DNA of 46,166 nt from Carideicomes alvinocaridis (GTDB taxonomy: Bacteria; Pseudomonadota; Alphaproteobacteria; Rhodobacterales; Rhodobacteraceae), in the NCBI GenBank assembly GCA_005473895.2, contig SRJI02000039.1, forward strand, positions 1 to 46,166, written 5' to 3'. A program made the position numbers and the translations under genes. This document shows positions 27,923 to 37,417 of the stretch, in pieces. The first letter of the stretch is position 1, and each line of letters begins with the position of its first letter. Under the pieces are notes generated by a model. The model was not told the origin of the DNA, did not search any database, and saw only the letters and a program-made list of their open reading frames with translations.

Positions 27923-28132
27923 TTACTTCGAGTGACTAAGTAACATTTTGACAGATAGTTTCAATGGTCAAAGTATTTTTTCTTCCTATATGGGAAGCAA
28001 CACACGACGCCCCCGGCGGTTCCCGCGTGACGCGGACGTTTTTCGAAGCGCCCGCGCGCGTGGCGGGATCGCAGCGCCCTGGATGGTTCTGGGGGCGAGA
28101 AAATGGTAAGCCTTGCAAAGGACTGAGAAGAT
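27923..28132. promoter_or_regulatory. Divergent ectA/ectR control region
   Basis: An AT-rich 210-bp intergenic region. TTTGAC (27947-27952) and GTCAAA (27967-27972) form an inverted repeat spaced by 14 bases. On the plus strand TTGACA (27948-27953) and AAGTAT (27971-27976) are 17 bases apart, a plausible ectR promoter with a perfect -35. On the minus strand TTGACC at the same repeat, or the adjacent TTGAAA, could serve ectA. A repressor at the repeat would block both promoters. Hexamer choices are tentative. Confidence 0.6.
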
Positions 28133-28657
28133 ATGCTTGCTCTGCAACGATCGAATATCGAAGATTTTCCGGGAAACCCGATGGACAGAACCGATGCCAG
28201 CCTGATCGCCCTGCGCCGCATCCTGCGGGCGACGGAGCTTTATGGCCGTGAACTGGCGCAGGCCGCGGGCCTGACGGCGGTGCAGTTCCGCGTGCTGCAG
28301 GTGGTGGCGGAGACGCGCTATTGCACGCCCACCGACATCTCCAACCGCATGGGCGTGTCCCTGGCGACGGTCACCTCCCTGGTGGACAAGCTGGTCAAGC
28401 AGGGCATGGTCCACCGCGAACGGGCCAAGATCGACCGGCGACAGATGAACATCGTCATGACCGAAAAGGGCGAGGCCGCGCTGAACACCGCGCCGGACGC
28501 CCTGCAGCAGCGCTATGTGCGCCGGTTCGAGGCGATGAAGGACTGGGAACAGGCGCAGCTCGTCTCGTCGCTGGAACGCATCGCGGCGATGCTGGATGCC
28601 GAGGATCTGGACGCCTCCCCGGTGCTCGACATGGGCGATTTCCGCAAGTCGCAATAG
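28133..28657 (+). CDS. ectR: MarR-family regulator of ectoine genes
   Basis: A 174-aa MarR-type winged-helix repressor. The HTH is in CTPTDISNRMGVSLATVTSLVDKLVKQ and the wing in ERAKIDRRQMNIVMTEKG, with dimerisation helices at both ends. Its divergent placement from ectABC-ask is the standard place for EctR, which represses ectoine synthesis at low salinity. Start choice is open: ATG at 28133 with GAGAAG close by, or ATG at 28181 (MDRTDASLIALRRILRA) closer to the first conserved helix. Confidence 0.9.
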   Translation: MLALQRSNIEDFPGNPMDRTDASLIALRRILRATELYGRELAQAAGLTAVQFRVLQVVAETRYCTPTDISNRMGVSLATVTSLVDKLVKQGMVHRERAKIDRRQMNIVMTEKGEAALNTAPDALQQRYVRRFEAMKDWEQAQLVSSLERIAAMLDAEDLDASPVLDMGDFRKSQ

Positions 28658-28696
28658 GGTCCTGACGGGAAAGACATTGGCCTTCGCGGGCGCGGC

Positions 28697-28706
28697 ATGT
28701 ATACAT
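28697..28706 (+). promoter_or_regulatory. Candidate operator of the GntR/FadR-type regulator
   Basis: The perfect 10-bp palindrome ATGTATACAT lies 26 bp before the GntR start. It fits the GTxxAC-type half-site arrangement known for FadR-subfamily GntR proteins (GTATAC core), so autoregulation is likely. Confidence 0.6.
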
Positions 28707-28732
28707 CCGGGCGACCCTTCCGAAAGCATCCC

Positions 28733-29467
28733 ATGTCCCAGAGCCCGGCCAGAACCCATACCAAGCGCGCGGTCTTCGAACTGCGGCAGAGGATCATCAA
28801 CGGCGACCTGACCGGCGGCACGCGGCTCTACGAGGTGGCGCTGGCGGAGGAGTTGCAGATCTCCCGCACCCCCGTGCGCGAGGCGATGTCCCGCCTGGCC
28901 GAGGAAGGACTGCTGGAACGCGCCCCCGGCGGCGGTTTCATGGTCCGGTCCTTTACCTTCTCCGACGTGATCGACGCGATCGAGTTGCGCGGCGTGCTGG
29001 AGGGCACGGCGGCGCGGCTGGCGGCGGAACGCGGCATTCCCGAAAGCGGCGCGGCAGCCCTGCGCGACGTGATCCTTCGCCTCGATGCCTGCTGCGAGGT
29101 GGAGGCGGAGCTGCTGGATTTCGACCGCTACGCGGAGCTGAACGAGGAATTCCACGCCCTGCTCGCCCGGCTGCCGCAAAGCCCGATGGTCGCCCGCGAG
29201 CTGGAGCGGACCTGCTCCCTGCCCTTCGCCTCGCCCTCGGCCTTCCTGCCCAACACCGCGCGGCTCGACGCCTTTCGCCGCTCGCTGCAGGTGGCCCAGG
29301 CGCAGCACCGCGCGCTGGCCGAGGCGATCATCGCCCGAGAAGGCGCCCGGGCCGAGGCGCTGGCGCGGGAACATGCCCGCATCGCCCGCGCCAACCTCGA
29401 CTACGTGCTGGAGGCCGGGCCGGAGGCGCTGTCCCGCGTCCCCAGCCTGGCGCTCGTGGTGGATTGA
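28733..29467 (+). CDS. GntR-family regulator, FadR (FCD) subfamily
   Basis: A 244-aa regulator. The N-terminal winged helix (KRAVFELRQRIINGDLTGGT, ISRTPVREAMSRLAEEGLLE) is typical GntR. The all-helical C-terminal FCD domain starts at IELRGVLEGTAARLAAERG and carries LNEEFHALL, with His in the usual metal/effector site. The effector is unknown; FadR-type members sense organic acids or acyl compounds. The start at 28733 is preferred because the in-frame ATG at 28697 lies inside the operator palindrome. It converges with the paa operon end and could regulate it, though its palindrome is not repeated at the paaJ promoter. Confidence 0.9.
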   Translation: MSQSPARTHTKRAVFELRQRIINGDLTGGTRLYEVALAEELQISRTPVREAMSRLAEEGLLERAPGGGFMVRSFTFSDVIDAIELRGVLEGTAARLAAERGIPESGAAALRDVILRLDACCEVEAELLDFDRYAELNEEFHALLARLPQSPMVARELERTCSLPFASPSAFLPNTARLDAFRRSLQVAQAQHRALAEAIIAREGARAEALAREHARIARANLDYVLEAGPEALSRVPSLALVVD

Positions 29468-29473
29468 GGGCAA

Positions 29474-29524
29474 AAGACTTTTAAAATAAAAGTCTTAGCG
29501 AAAATTCTTGGTTCAAGAATTTTC
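29474..29524. terminator. Double AT-rich hairpin between GntR and paaZ (bidirectional terminator)
   Basis: Hairpin 1: AAGACTTTT (29474-29482) with AAAAGTCTT (29488-29496). Hairpin 2: GAAAATTCTTG (29500-29510) with its perfect 11-bp complement (29514-29524), 3-base loop. It lies between convergent genes, and U-rich arms would serve both strands. Hairpin 1 has the same 9-base arms as the element at 40954. Confidence 0.75.
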
Positions 29525-29540
29525 TCCCCGTCCCCGCCGC

Positions 29541-31562
<2,022 letters not shown>

Positions 31563-31589
31563 GGGGTCCTCCCCTTCGCGTTTCTCGTT

Positions 31590-32780
31590 TCAGCTCAGCC
31601 GGGCCGGCAGGTGGGCGAAGCCGCGGAAGCGGACCCGCCTGCCCCGCCGGGCGCCCGGTGCGATCTCGTAATCCGGGAAGCGGGCGAGGAACCGCTCCAC
31701 CGCGATCCGGCCCTCCATCCGCGCCAGCGTCAGCCCGACGCAGGTATGCGGCCCGCCGGCAAAGGCCAGGTGCCGGTTCGGCTTGCGCTCGGGCTGCAGG
31801 CTGTCGGGCGCCTCGAAGCGCGCGGGATCCCGGTTGGCGGCACCGATGCAGAGATGCAGGTCGGTGCCGGCGGGGATCGTCACGCCGTGCAGCTCCACCT
31901 TCTCGGCGGTCAGGCGGTTGCCGAACTGGTTGGGGCTTTCCAGCCGCAGGAATTCATCGACCGCGCCGGGCATCAGCCCCGGCTCCGCGATCAGCCGCGC
32001 CCGGGTCTCGCGGTCCCGGTCCAGCAGCTCGAGCGCGTTGCCGATGAGGTTGGTCGTCGTCTCGTGGCCCGCGTTCAGGATGAAGATGCAGTTCTGGTAG
32101 AGCTCCGTCTCGCTCAGCCCCTCGCCGCCTTCCTCGCGCATCAACCGGGTCAGCACGTCGGTCTCCGGGTCGCCCGGGTTGCGGCGGCGGTCCTCGATGA
32201 TGTGGCGCAGGAAGGCCATGAAATCGGTGACCGCCTGGTTGCCCTCGGCCTCCTCCTCCGGCGTCAGCACCGGCTCCAGCGCGCCGAGGATGGCGAGCGA
32301 CCAGTCGCGCAGCGGCCCGCGGTCGTCGCGCGGGATGTCCAGCAGGTTGCCGATCACCTCGATCGGGATGGCACCGGCGAAATCCATCACCAGCTCCGCC
32401 TCCGCGCGGCCCTCCATGTCGTCGAGCAACTGCTCGACCAGCGCGATCAGGCCCGGTTCCATCCGCTGGAGCGCGCGCGGGGTCAGCGCCCCGGTCATCA
32501 CCTTGCGCACGCGGGTGTGCAGCGGCGGGTCGTTGAACACGAGCGAGGTTGTGTGGTGCTCGTAAAGCGGTGTCCCGACCCCGTATTTGGGCCCGAACAC
32601 CGCCTTCTTGTCCGAGATGAACCGCGTGGTGTCGCGATAGACCCGGTCCAGATCCGCCCAGTGCGACAACACCAGCGACCCGTCGGGCTGGCGACAGACG
32701 GGGTCCTCCCGCAGCGCCGCGTAATGGGGATAGGGATCCTCGTGGAAATCCTCGGGCAAGGCTGTGATCTGGAAACTCAA
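31590..32780 (-). CDS. Cytochrome P450
   Basis: A 396-aa soluble bacterial class I P450. The heme loop FAGGPHTCVG places the ligand at Cys347, the I-helix oxygen-activation site is NAGHETTTN, and the K-helix ExxR is in DEFLRLESP. No ferredoxin or ferredoxin reductase gene adjoins it. Electrons could come from elsewhere or, speculatively, from PaaE in the same operon. The substrate is unknown; placement between paaZ and a cytochrome b561 suggests an aromatic or CoA-pathway compound. It starts 9 bp after the b561 stop, so it is co-transcribed with paa genes. Confidence 0.93.
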   Translation of the reverse strand: MSFQITALPEDFHEDPYPHYAALREDPVCRQPDGSLVLSHWADLDRVYRDTTRFISDKKAVFGPKYGVGTPLYEHHTTSLVFNDPPLHTRVRKVMTGALTPRALQRMEPGLIALVEQLLDDMEGRAEAELVMDFAGAIPIEVIGNLLDIPRDDRGPLRDWSLAILGALEPVLTPEEEAEGNQAVTDFMAFLRHIIEDRRRNPGDPETDVLTRLMREEGGEGLSETELYQNCIFILNAGHETTTNLIGNALELLDRDRETRARLIAEPGLMPGAVDEFLRLESPNQFGNRLTAEKVELHGVTIPAGTDLHLCIGAANRDPARFEAPDSLQPERKPNRHLAFAGGPHTCVGLTLARMEGRIAVERFLARFPDYEIAPGARRGRRVRFRGFAHLPARLS

Positions 32781-32789
32781 GGCATCTCC

Positions 32790-33272
32790 CTAGACCGCCC
32801 CGGGCCGACGCATCCGCGCCAGCAGGTTGGTCCTGAGTACGAATTGATGGAACAGCGCGGCCGCGATGTGCAGGCCCGCCAGCGCAAGCAGGATGTTCTT
32901 CATGATCTCATGCGCCTCGGCCGCGGTACCCAGCTGGCCGAACCATGCGGCAAGGCCGGACAGCGGCAGCAGCACCAGCAGCGCGTAGAGCGCCCAATGG
33001 GTCGCATGGGCGGCAAGCTTCATCAGCGCGGGCTCCTGCGCGGGCAGCGGCGGGGCGCCGACACGGGCGCGCAGCACCAGCCGCCAGAGGACCAGCGCCA
33101 GCACGGCAAGGCCGGTGACGATGTGCTGGAGGACCAGCGGCGCGTAATCGGCGCCCGCCCCCTCCATCAGCTGGTGAAAGGCGTGGGACATGCCGTCATG
33201 CAGCAGGAATTGCGGGATCAGCAGGAGGACGACGATCCAGTGCAGGAGGATCTGGGAACGGGTGTAGGGCAT
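32790..33272 (-). CDS. Cytochrome b561
   Basis: A 160-aa four-helix membrane cytochrome of the bacterial b561 (CybB) type. Heme-ligand histidines appear in SQILLHWIVV, LVLQHIVTGLAVL, AHATHWALYALL and LAGLHIAAALFHQF. It should pass electrons between quinol and a periplasmic or membrane acceptor. The ATG at 33272 (MPYTRSQILLHW) has AAGGAG upstream; the frame continues further but without family similarity. It lies inside the paa operon between an rRNA pseudouridine synthase and a P450, an unusual setting with no known functional link. Confidence 0.9.
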   Translation of the reverse strand: MPYTRSQILLHWIVVLLLIPQFLLHDGMSHAFHQLMEGAGADYAPLVLQHIVTGLAVLALVLWRLVLRARVGAPPLPAQEPALMKLAAHATHWALYALLVLLPLSGLAAWFGQLGTAAEAHEIMKNILLALAGLHIAAALFHQFVLRTNLLARMRRPGAV

Positions 33273-33289
33273 GGCGTTGGCTCCTTGGC

Positions 33290-33889
33290 TCAGGCTCTGT
33301 TGCGGGCGCGTTTCCGGCGGGGCAGTTGCGTCGCCCCATCGGTGATACGCGCCTCGCGCCATTCCCCGTTGGCGATTCCGTCGATCGTCCAGTCGTCGAT
33401 GCGGTGGCGGATCAGCCGCAGGCAGGGATGGCCCACCGCGGCCACCATGCGCCGCACCTGCCGGTTGCGCCCCTCGGTCAGCGTCAGCTCGAGCCAGCAA
33501 TCCGGCACCGACTGGCGCACCCGGATCGGCGGGTTGCGCGGCCAGAGCACCGCGGGCTCCGCCATCCGCTGCACCTTCGCGGGCCGGGTCATGCCGTCCT
33601 TCAGCTCCACCCCCCGCGCCAGCGCCTTGAGCGCCGCGCTGTCGGGCTCGCCCTCGACCTGCACCCAGTAGGTCTTTTCCTTGCCGAATTTCGGGTTGGA
33701 CAGCCGCGCCTGCAGCTTGCCGTCATCGGTGAGCAGCAGCAGCCCTTCGCTGTCCCGGTCCAGCCGCCCGGCCGGGTAGACGCCCTTGACGTCCACGTAG
33801 TCCGACAGCGTCTCCCGCCCCGATCCCTCGTTGCCCCTGTCGGTGAATTGCGACAGCACGCCAAAGGGTTTGTTGAGCAGGATCAGCAT
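33290..33889 (-). CDS. rluE: RluE-type rRNA large-subunit pseudouridine synthase
   Basis: A 199-aa pseudouridine synthase of the RsuA/RluB/E/F group. It opens [15 protein letters not shown] and has the catalytic Asp in [18 protein letters not shown], then KTYWVQVEG and [20 protein letters not shown]. It lacks the N-terminal S4 domain, as RluE does, so modification of 23S rRNA is the best guess. The ATG at 33889 is 2 bases after the upstream stop. A housekeeping RNA enzyme inside the paa operon is odd and probably reflects operon accretion. Confidence 0.87.
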   Translation of the reverse strand: MLILLNKPFGVLSQFTDRGNEGSGRETLSDYVDVKGVYPAGRLDRDSEGLLLLTDDGKLQARLSNPKFGKEKTYWVQVEGEPDSAALKALARGVELKDGMTRPAKVQRMAEPAVLWPRNPPIRVRQSVPDCWLELTLTEGRNRQVRRMVAAVGHPCLRLIRHRIDDWTIDGIANGEWREARITDGATQLPRRKRARNRA

Positions 33890-33891
33890 GA

Positions 33892-34650
33892 TCAGGGCGC
33901 CTTGAGCCCCAGCTCGCCGAGCACGTCGCGGGCCTGGTCTTCCCAGGCGCGGCGCTGGCTCTCGCCGTCGGCGCGGCGCAGGCCCCAGGCGCGCAGGCGC
34001 TCCATCTTCTCGGGCGTGCCGCTGCCGAAGGAAGCTTCGACGCGGGGCCACCAGTAATAGAGCGACGCCTCGATCTCCACCGCGCGGCCCTCTTCGACCA
34101 TCTTCTCCAGCCCCTCGCGGGCCAGTTCGGCATGGCGCTGCTCGACCGGCGCGATCTGGCGGAACGCCTCGGCCAGCGGCCCGTAGGAGACCTTGAGGAA
34201 GTCGCGCATCTGCACGCCGACCGCGAGGCCCATGAGCAGGTTCATGGTCACCGCGTCGGCCCAGCTTTCCAGCGGGTAGTTGAAGACCGACAGCCGCATG
34301 TCGTGCTCGCCCCGCTCGGAGCCCGCGGGCGCATCCCGCTCCAGCCGCGCGGTCCAAGGGTGGGAATTGGCGTAACGGTCCTCGTCCACGCCGAATTCGC
34401 CCATGACCTTGAGCACCCGTTCCGCGTGGTCGGTCTTTTCCAGCACGATCCGCGCCGCGGCGATGCGTTCCTTGATGCCGGGCGCGTCGTTGATCTTGTC
34501 GGCGAAGCCCGCGGCGCCCGCCAGTTCGCTGTCCACGAAGATCGCCATGAGCTTGAGCAGCTCGGCCCGGTAGCGCGGCGGCACGTTGGCGGGCGAGGTC
34601 AGCACGCCGCCTTCGGCCAGGTAATCCGCGATGGTCATGTCGTCGGACAT
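33892..34650 (-). CDS. PaaA/PaaC-family ferritin-like protein with altered metal ligands
   Basis: A 252-aa protein of the phenylacetate-CoA oxygenase PaaA/PaaC family, additional to the normal paaA and paaC of this operon. It aligns with PaaA through [16 protein letters not shown] and [12 protein letters not shown]. The second ExxH is kept (E170-H173, the same numbering as in this PaaA) and a first-helix Glu is kept (E42), but the first ExxH has Lys72 in place of Glu. Gly141 replaces the PaaA Asp ligand. A full diiron site is therefore unlikely. It might be a structural or chaperone subunit. The RBS is GGGAGGATCC before the ATG at 34650, and it follows paaE by 10 bp. Confidence 0.85.
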   Translation of the reverse strand: MSDDMTIADYLAEGGVLTSPANVPPRYRAELLKLMAIFVDSELAGAAGFADKINDAPGIKERIAAARIVLEKTDHAERVLKVMGEFGVDEDRYANSHPWTARLERDAPAGSERGEHDMRLSVFNYPLESWADAVTMNLLMGLAVGVQMRDFLKVSYGPLAEAFRQIAPVEQRHAELAREGLEKMVEEGRAVEIEASLYYWWPRVEASFGSGTPEKMERLRAWGLRRADGESQRRAWEDQARDVLGELGLKAP

Positions 34651-34660
34651 GGATCCTCCC

Positions 34661-35728
34661 TCACTGGTCATAATCGACCACCAGCTTGTCGGTCAGCGGG
34701 AAGGACTGGCAGGACAGGATATAGCCCTTTTCCACCTCGTAATCCTCCAGCGCGTTGTTGGCGACCATCTCCACCTCGCCCTCGATCACCCGGCAGCGGC
34801 AGGTGGAGCAGACGCCCGCCTTGCAGGCATAGGGCGCGTCGAGCGAATTGGCGAGAGCCGCGTCCAGCACGGTCGTCTCCTTGTCCATCTCGAAGCTGCG
34901 GGTGGCGCCGTCCAACGTCACCGAGGCGGCGGTCAGCTTGTCGGTATTCGCCGCCTGCTTGGACTTCACCGGCTTCTTCAGCCGCCCCTGCTGCGCGCTG
35001 GCAAACAGCTCGAAGCGGATCTGGTCCTCCTGCATCCCGTGATCCTTGAGCGCCGCGGCGATGGTCAGCATCATCGGCTCCGGCCCGCAGATGAAGGCCA
35101 TGTCGGCGGTGTCCACGTCGACCCAGTGGGAAAAGAGCTGCCCGCATTTCTCGGCATCCACCCGGCCGGTGAACAGCTCGATGTCCTGCGCGTCGGTCTC
35201 GAGAATGTGGATCACGTTGAGCCGGCCCATGAAGCGGTTCTTCAGGTCCTCCAGCTCTTCGCGGAACATGATCGTGTTCACGCCGCGGTTGGCATAGATC
35301 AGGGTGAACCGGCTTTCCGGCTCGCGTGCCAGCCCGGTGCGGATCAGCGACAGCACCGGGGTGATCCCCGACCCGCCGGCAAAGCCCAGGTAATGCCGTG
35401 CCTGCCCAGCCTCGAACTCGGTGGTGAAGGCGCCCATGGGCGACATGGCCTGGATCGTGTCGCCGGGCTTCAGGTCCTCGTTGGCCCATGTGGAAAAGGC
35501 GCCGCCATCCACCCGCTTGATCCCCACCTGCAGGCAGCCGTCGTCCTTGCCGGCGCAGATGGAATAGGAACGGCGCAGCTCCTCGCCGTCGAAATCCCGG
35601 CGGAAGGTCAGGTACTGCCCGGGGCGGAAGTCGAAATTCGCCGGGTCCGAGGGCTCCAGCGTGACCACGACCGCATCGCGGATGGTCTTTTCAACCTGGG
35701 TGACTTTCAGTTCGTGGAAACGCGCCAT
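34661..35728 (-). CDS. paaE: Phenylacetyl-CoA 1,2-epoxidase reductase subunit
   Basis: A 355-aa flavo-iron-sulfur reductase that feeds electrons from NADPH to the PaaAC oxygenase. The ferredoxin-reductase part has the FAD motif RRSYSICAG, the pyridine-nucleotide loop GFAGGSGITPVLS and FICGPEPMM. The C-terminal plant-type 2Fe-2S domain has CKAGVCSTCRC with the fourth Cys in ILSCQS. I set the start at 35728 (MARFHELKVTQVEKTI); the longer in-frame extension overlaps paaD and is low-complexity. It lies 7 bp after paaD. Confidence 0.95.
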   Translation of the reverse strand: MARFHELKVTQVEKTIRDAVVVTLEPSDPANFDFRPGQYLTFRRDFDGEELRRSYSICAGKDDGCLQVGIKRVDGGAFSTWANEDLKPGDTIQAMSPMGAFTTEFEAGQARHYLGFAGGSGITPVLSLIRTGLAREPESRFTLIYANRGVNTIMFREELEDLKNRFMGRLNVIHILETDAQDIELFTGRVDAEKCGQLFSHWVDVDTADMAFICGPEPMMLTIAAALKDHGMQEDQIRFELFASAQQGRLKKPVKSKQAANTDKLTAASVTLDGATRSFEMDKETTVLDAALANSLDAPYACKAGVCSTCRCRVIEGEVEMVANNALEDYEVEKGYILSCQSFPLTDKLVVDYDQ

Positions 35729-35735
35729 CGGGGCC

Positions 35736-36230
35736 TCAGATGCACTTGAAATAGTCGAAGGGTTCGCGGCACTCGTCGCACCGCCACTGTGCCTTGCAGG
35801 GGGTGGAGCCGAACTGGCTGATCCGATGGACATGGGCCGAGCCGCAATGCGGGCATTTCTCCGGCCCGCCCGCCGGCTGGGGGGGCGCGATACCGTATTC
35901 CTCCAGCCGCGCGCGGCCCTTGTCGGACAGCCAGTCGGTGGTCCAGGGCGGCGACAGGCGGCGCTTGAGCTCGAGCTTCTCGATGCCGTGGCCGCGCAGC
36001 GCCGTCTCGATGTCGAGGTTGATGATCGAGGTGGCGGGACAGCCGGAATAGGTGGGCGTCACCGTCACCTCCAGCGTGTCGCCCTGCCATTCGACGTCGC
36101 GGATGATGCCGAGATCCACCAGCGAGATCACGGGGATCTCCGGGTCCGGCACCTCGTCCAGCCAGGCCCAGACCTGGTCGGTGTCCGGGTGCTTGCTGTC
36201 GGTGCGGGTCGTGGGTGTCGCCGTCTGCAT
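35736..36230 (-). CDS. paaD: PaaD, Fe-S/maturation component of the phenylacetyl-CoA epoxidase
   Basis: A 164-aa MIP18-family protein. The N-terminal domain VWAWLDEVPDPEIPVISL and TPTYSGCPATSI are typical. The C-terminus is a Cys-rich unit (CPHCGSAHVH, TPCKAQWRCDECREPF, ending FKCI). It is thought to help assemble the metal or cluster sites of the epoxidase rather than act in catalysis. The ATG at 36230 has AGGAGG 8 bases upstream; the GTG just before it is less well placed. Confidence 0.95.
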   Translation of the reverse strand: MQTATPTTRTDSKHPDTDQVWAWLDEVPDPEIPVISLVDLGIIRDVEWQGDTLEVTVTPTYSGCPATSIINLDIETALRGHGIEKLELKRRLSPPWTTDWLSDKGRARLEEYGIAPPQPAGGPEKCPHCGSAHVHRISQFGSTPCKAQWRCDECREPFDYFKCI

Positions 36231-36284
36231 CACGCACTCCTCCTGTCCCGGCGCGGGCCGGGCACGATCATCCCCCGACGCGAC

Positions 36285-37046
36285 CTACCAGGTGGCGTCG
36301 GGATAGGCCCGTTGCAGCCACTGCATCTCGGTCAGCATGTGGCCCAGGTGCTCGCTGTGGCGGAAGCCGGACTTGCCGCCCTTGTGGGCGAAATCGTCCT
36401 CGGGGATCTTCAGCGTCGCCTCGGCCATCACATGGCGCACCCGCGCCTCCCACGCGTCTTTCAGCGTGGAGGGCAGCGGCGCGATGCCGGCGCCTGCCAG
36501 TTCCTCGTCCACCGCGTCGTCGATGAAGACCTCGCCCGCATAGGGCCAGAGCCGGTCGAGCGCTTTCTGCATCCGGTCGTGGCTTTCGCTGGTGCCGTCG
36601 CCCAGCGCGATCACCGTGTCGCCGGAGCGTTCCACGTGATAGGCGACCTCCTTGGCCGACTTCGCCGCGATCTCGGCGATGCGGGGATCGGCGCTGTCCT
36701 TCAGCGCCTCCAGCAGGCCGATATGCGCCGCGTCGAACAGGAACTGCCGCATCATCGTCCGGCCGAAATCGCCGTTGGGCTGTTCCAGCAGCAGCAGGTT
36801 GCGGAAATCCCAGGCGTCGCGATGAAAGGCCAGGTCATCCGCGCTGCGACCCTTGCCCTCCACCTCACCGGCGAGACCCAGCCAGAGCTGCGTCTGCCCG
36901 ATGAGGTCGAGCGCGATATTGGCCAGCGCGATGTCCTCTTCCAGCACCGGCGCATGGCCGCACCATTCGCTGACCCGGTGGCCCAGCACCAGCGTGTTGT
37001 CCCCCATGCGGACCAGGAATTCGAAAAGCGCCTCGTCGCGGGTCAT
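36285..37046 (-). CDS. paaC: Phenylacetyl-CoA 1,2-epoxidase structural subunit
   Basis: A 253-aa ferritin-fold subunit that pairs with PaaA and lacks a working diiron centre in known enzymes. Family words are FLVRMGDNTLVLGHRVSEWC, EEDIALANIALDLIGQ and KSAKEVAYHVERSGD, with a C-terminal HLGHMLTEMQWLQRA. The ATG at 37046 shares its A with the paaB stop (TGATG), indicating coupled translation. A 54-bp gap follows before paaD. Confidence 0.95.
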   Translation of the reverse strand: MTRDEALFEFLVRMGDNTLVLGHRVSEWCGHAPVLEEDIALANIALDLIGQTQLWLGLAGEVEGKGRSADDLAFHRDAWDFRNLLLLEQPNGDFGRTMMRQFLFDAAHIGLLEALKDSADPRIAEIAAKSAKEVAYHVERSGDTVIALGDGTSESHDRMQKALDRLWPYAGEVFIDDAVDEELAGAGIAPLPSTLKDAWEARVRHVMAEATLKIPEDDFAHKGGKSGFRHSEHLGHMLTEMQWLQRAYPDATW

Positions 37047-37384
37047 CACATGGCCCCCACTTCCTCGGGGATGTCGAAGAAGGTCGGGTGGCGATAGACC
37101 TTGGCGTTCGAGGGCTCGTACATCGGCCCCTTGTCCGAGGGCGAGGAGGCGGCGATGCTGCTGCTCTCCACCACCCAGATGCTCACGCCCTCGTTGCGGC
37201 GGGTATAGACGTCGCGCGCGTGCTTGATCGCCATGTCCGCGTCGGGCGCGTGGAGCGATCCGACATGCCGGTGGCTCATCCCGTGCTGGCCGCGGATGAA
37301 AACCTCCCAGAGGGGCCACTCGGCCTTGGATTTACCGCCCTTCTCCCCGGTCTCGGGATAGGCGGAGGGGCTGACTGAAGACAT
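37046..37384 (-). CDS. paaB: Phenylacetyl-CoA epoxidase subunit PaaB
   Basis: A 112-aa small subunit thought to bridge two PaaAC units. The core WPLWEVFIRGQHGMSHRHVGSL and DVYTRRNEGVSIWVVES are diagnostic. The first 20 residues (MSSVSPSAYPETGEKGGKSK) are polar and probably disordered, making it slightly longer than the E. coli protein. The RBS is GAGGAGCAAGCG. It overlaps paaC by one base and lies 33 bp after paaA. Confidence 0.95.
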   Translation of the reverse strand: MSSVSPSAYPETGEKGGKSKAEWPLWEVFIRGQHGMSHRHVGSLHAPDADMAIKHARDVYTRRNEGVSIWVVESSSIAASSPSDKGPMYEPSNAKVYRHPTFFDIPEEVGAM

Positions 37385-37417
37385 CTCGCTTGCTCCTCTG
37401 AACGGCGGGGGCGCGGA

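Noticed and set aside
24165-28657. Hydroxyectoine synthesis (ectD) in the ectoine cluster
   Set aside because: No dioxygenase gene lies between ectR and ask. The 2OG oxygenase at 42788 is a different, PKHD-like type and far away.
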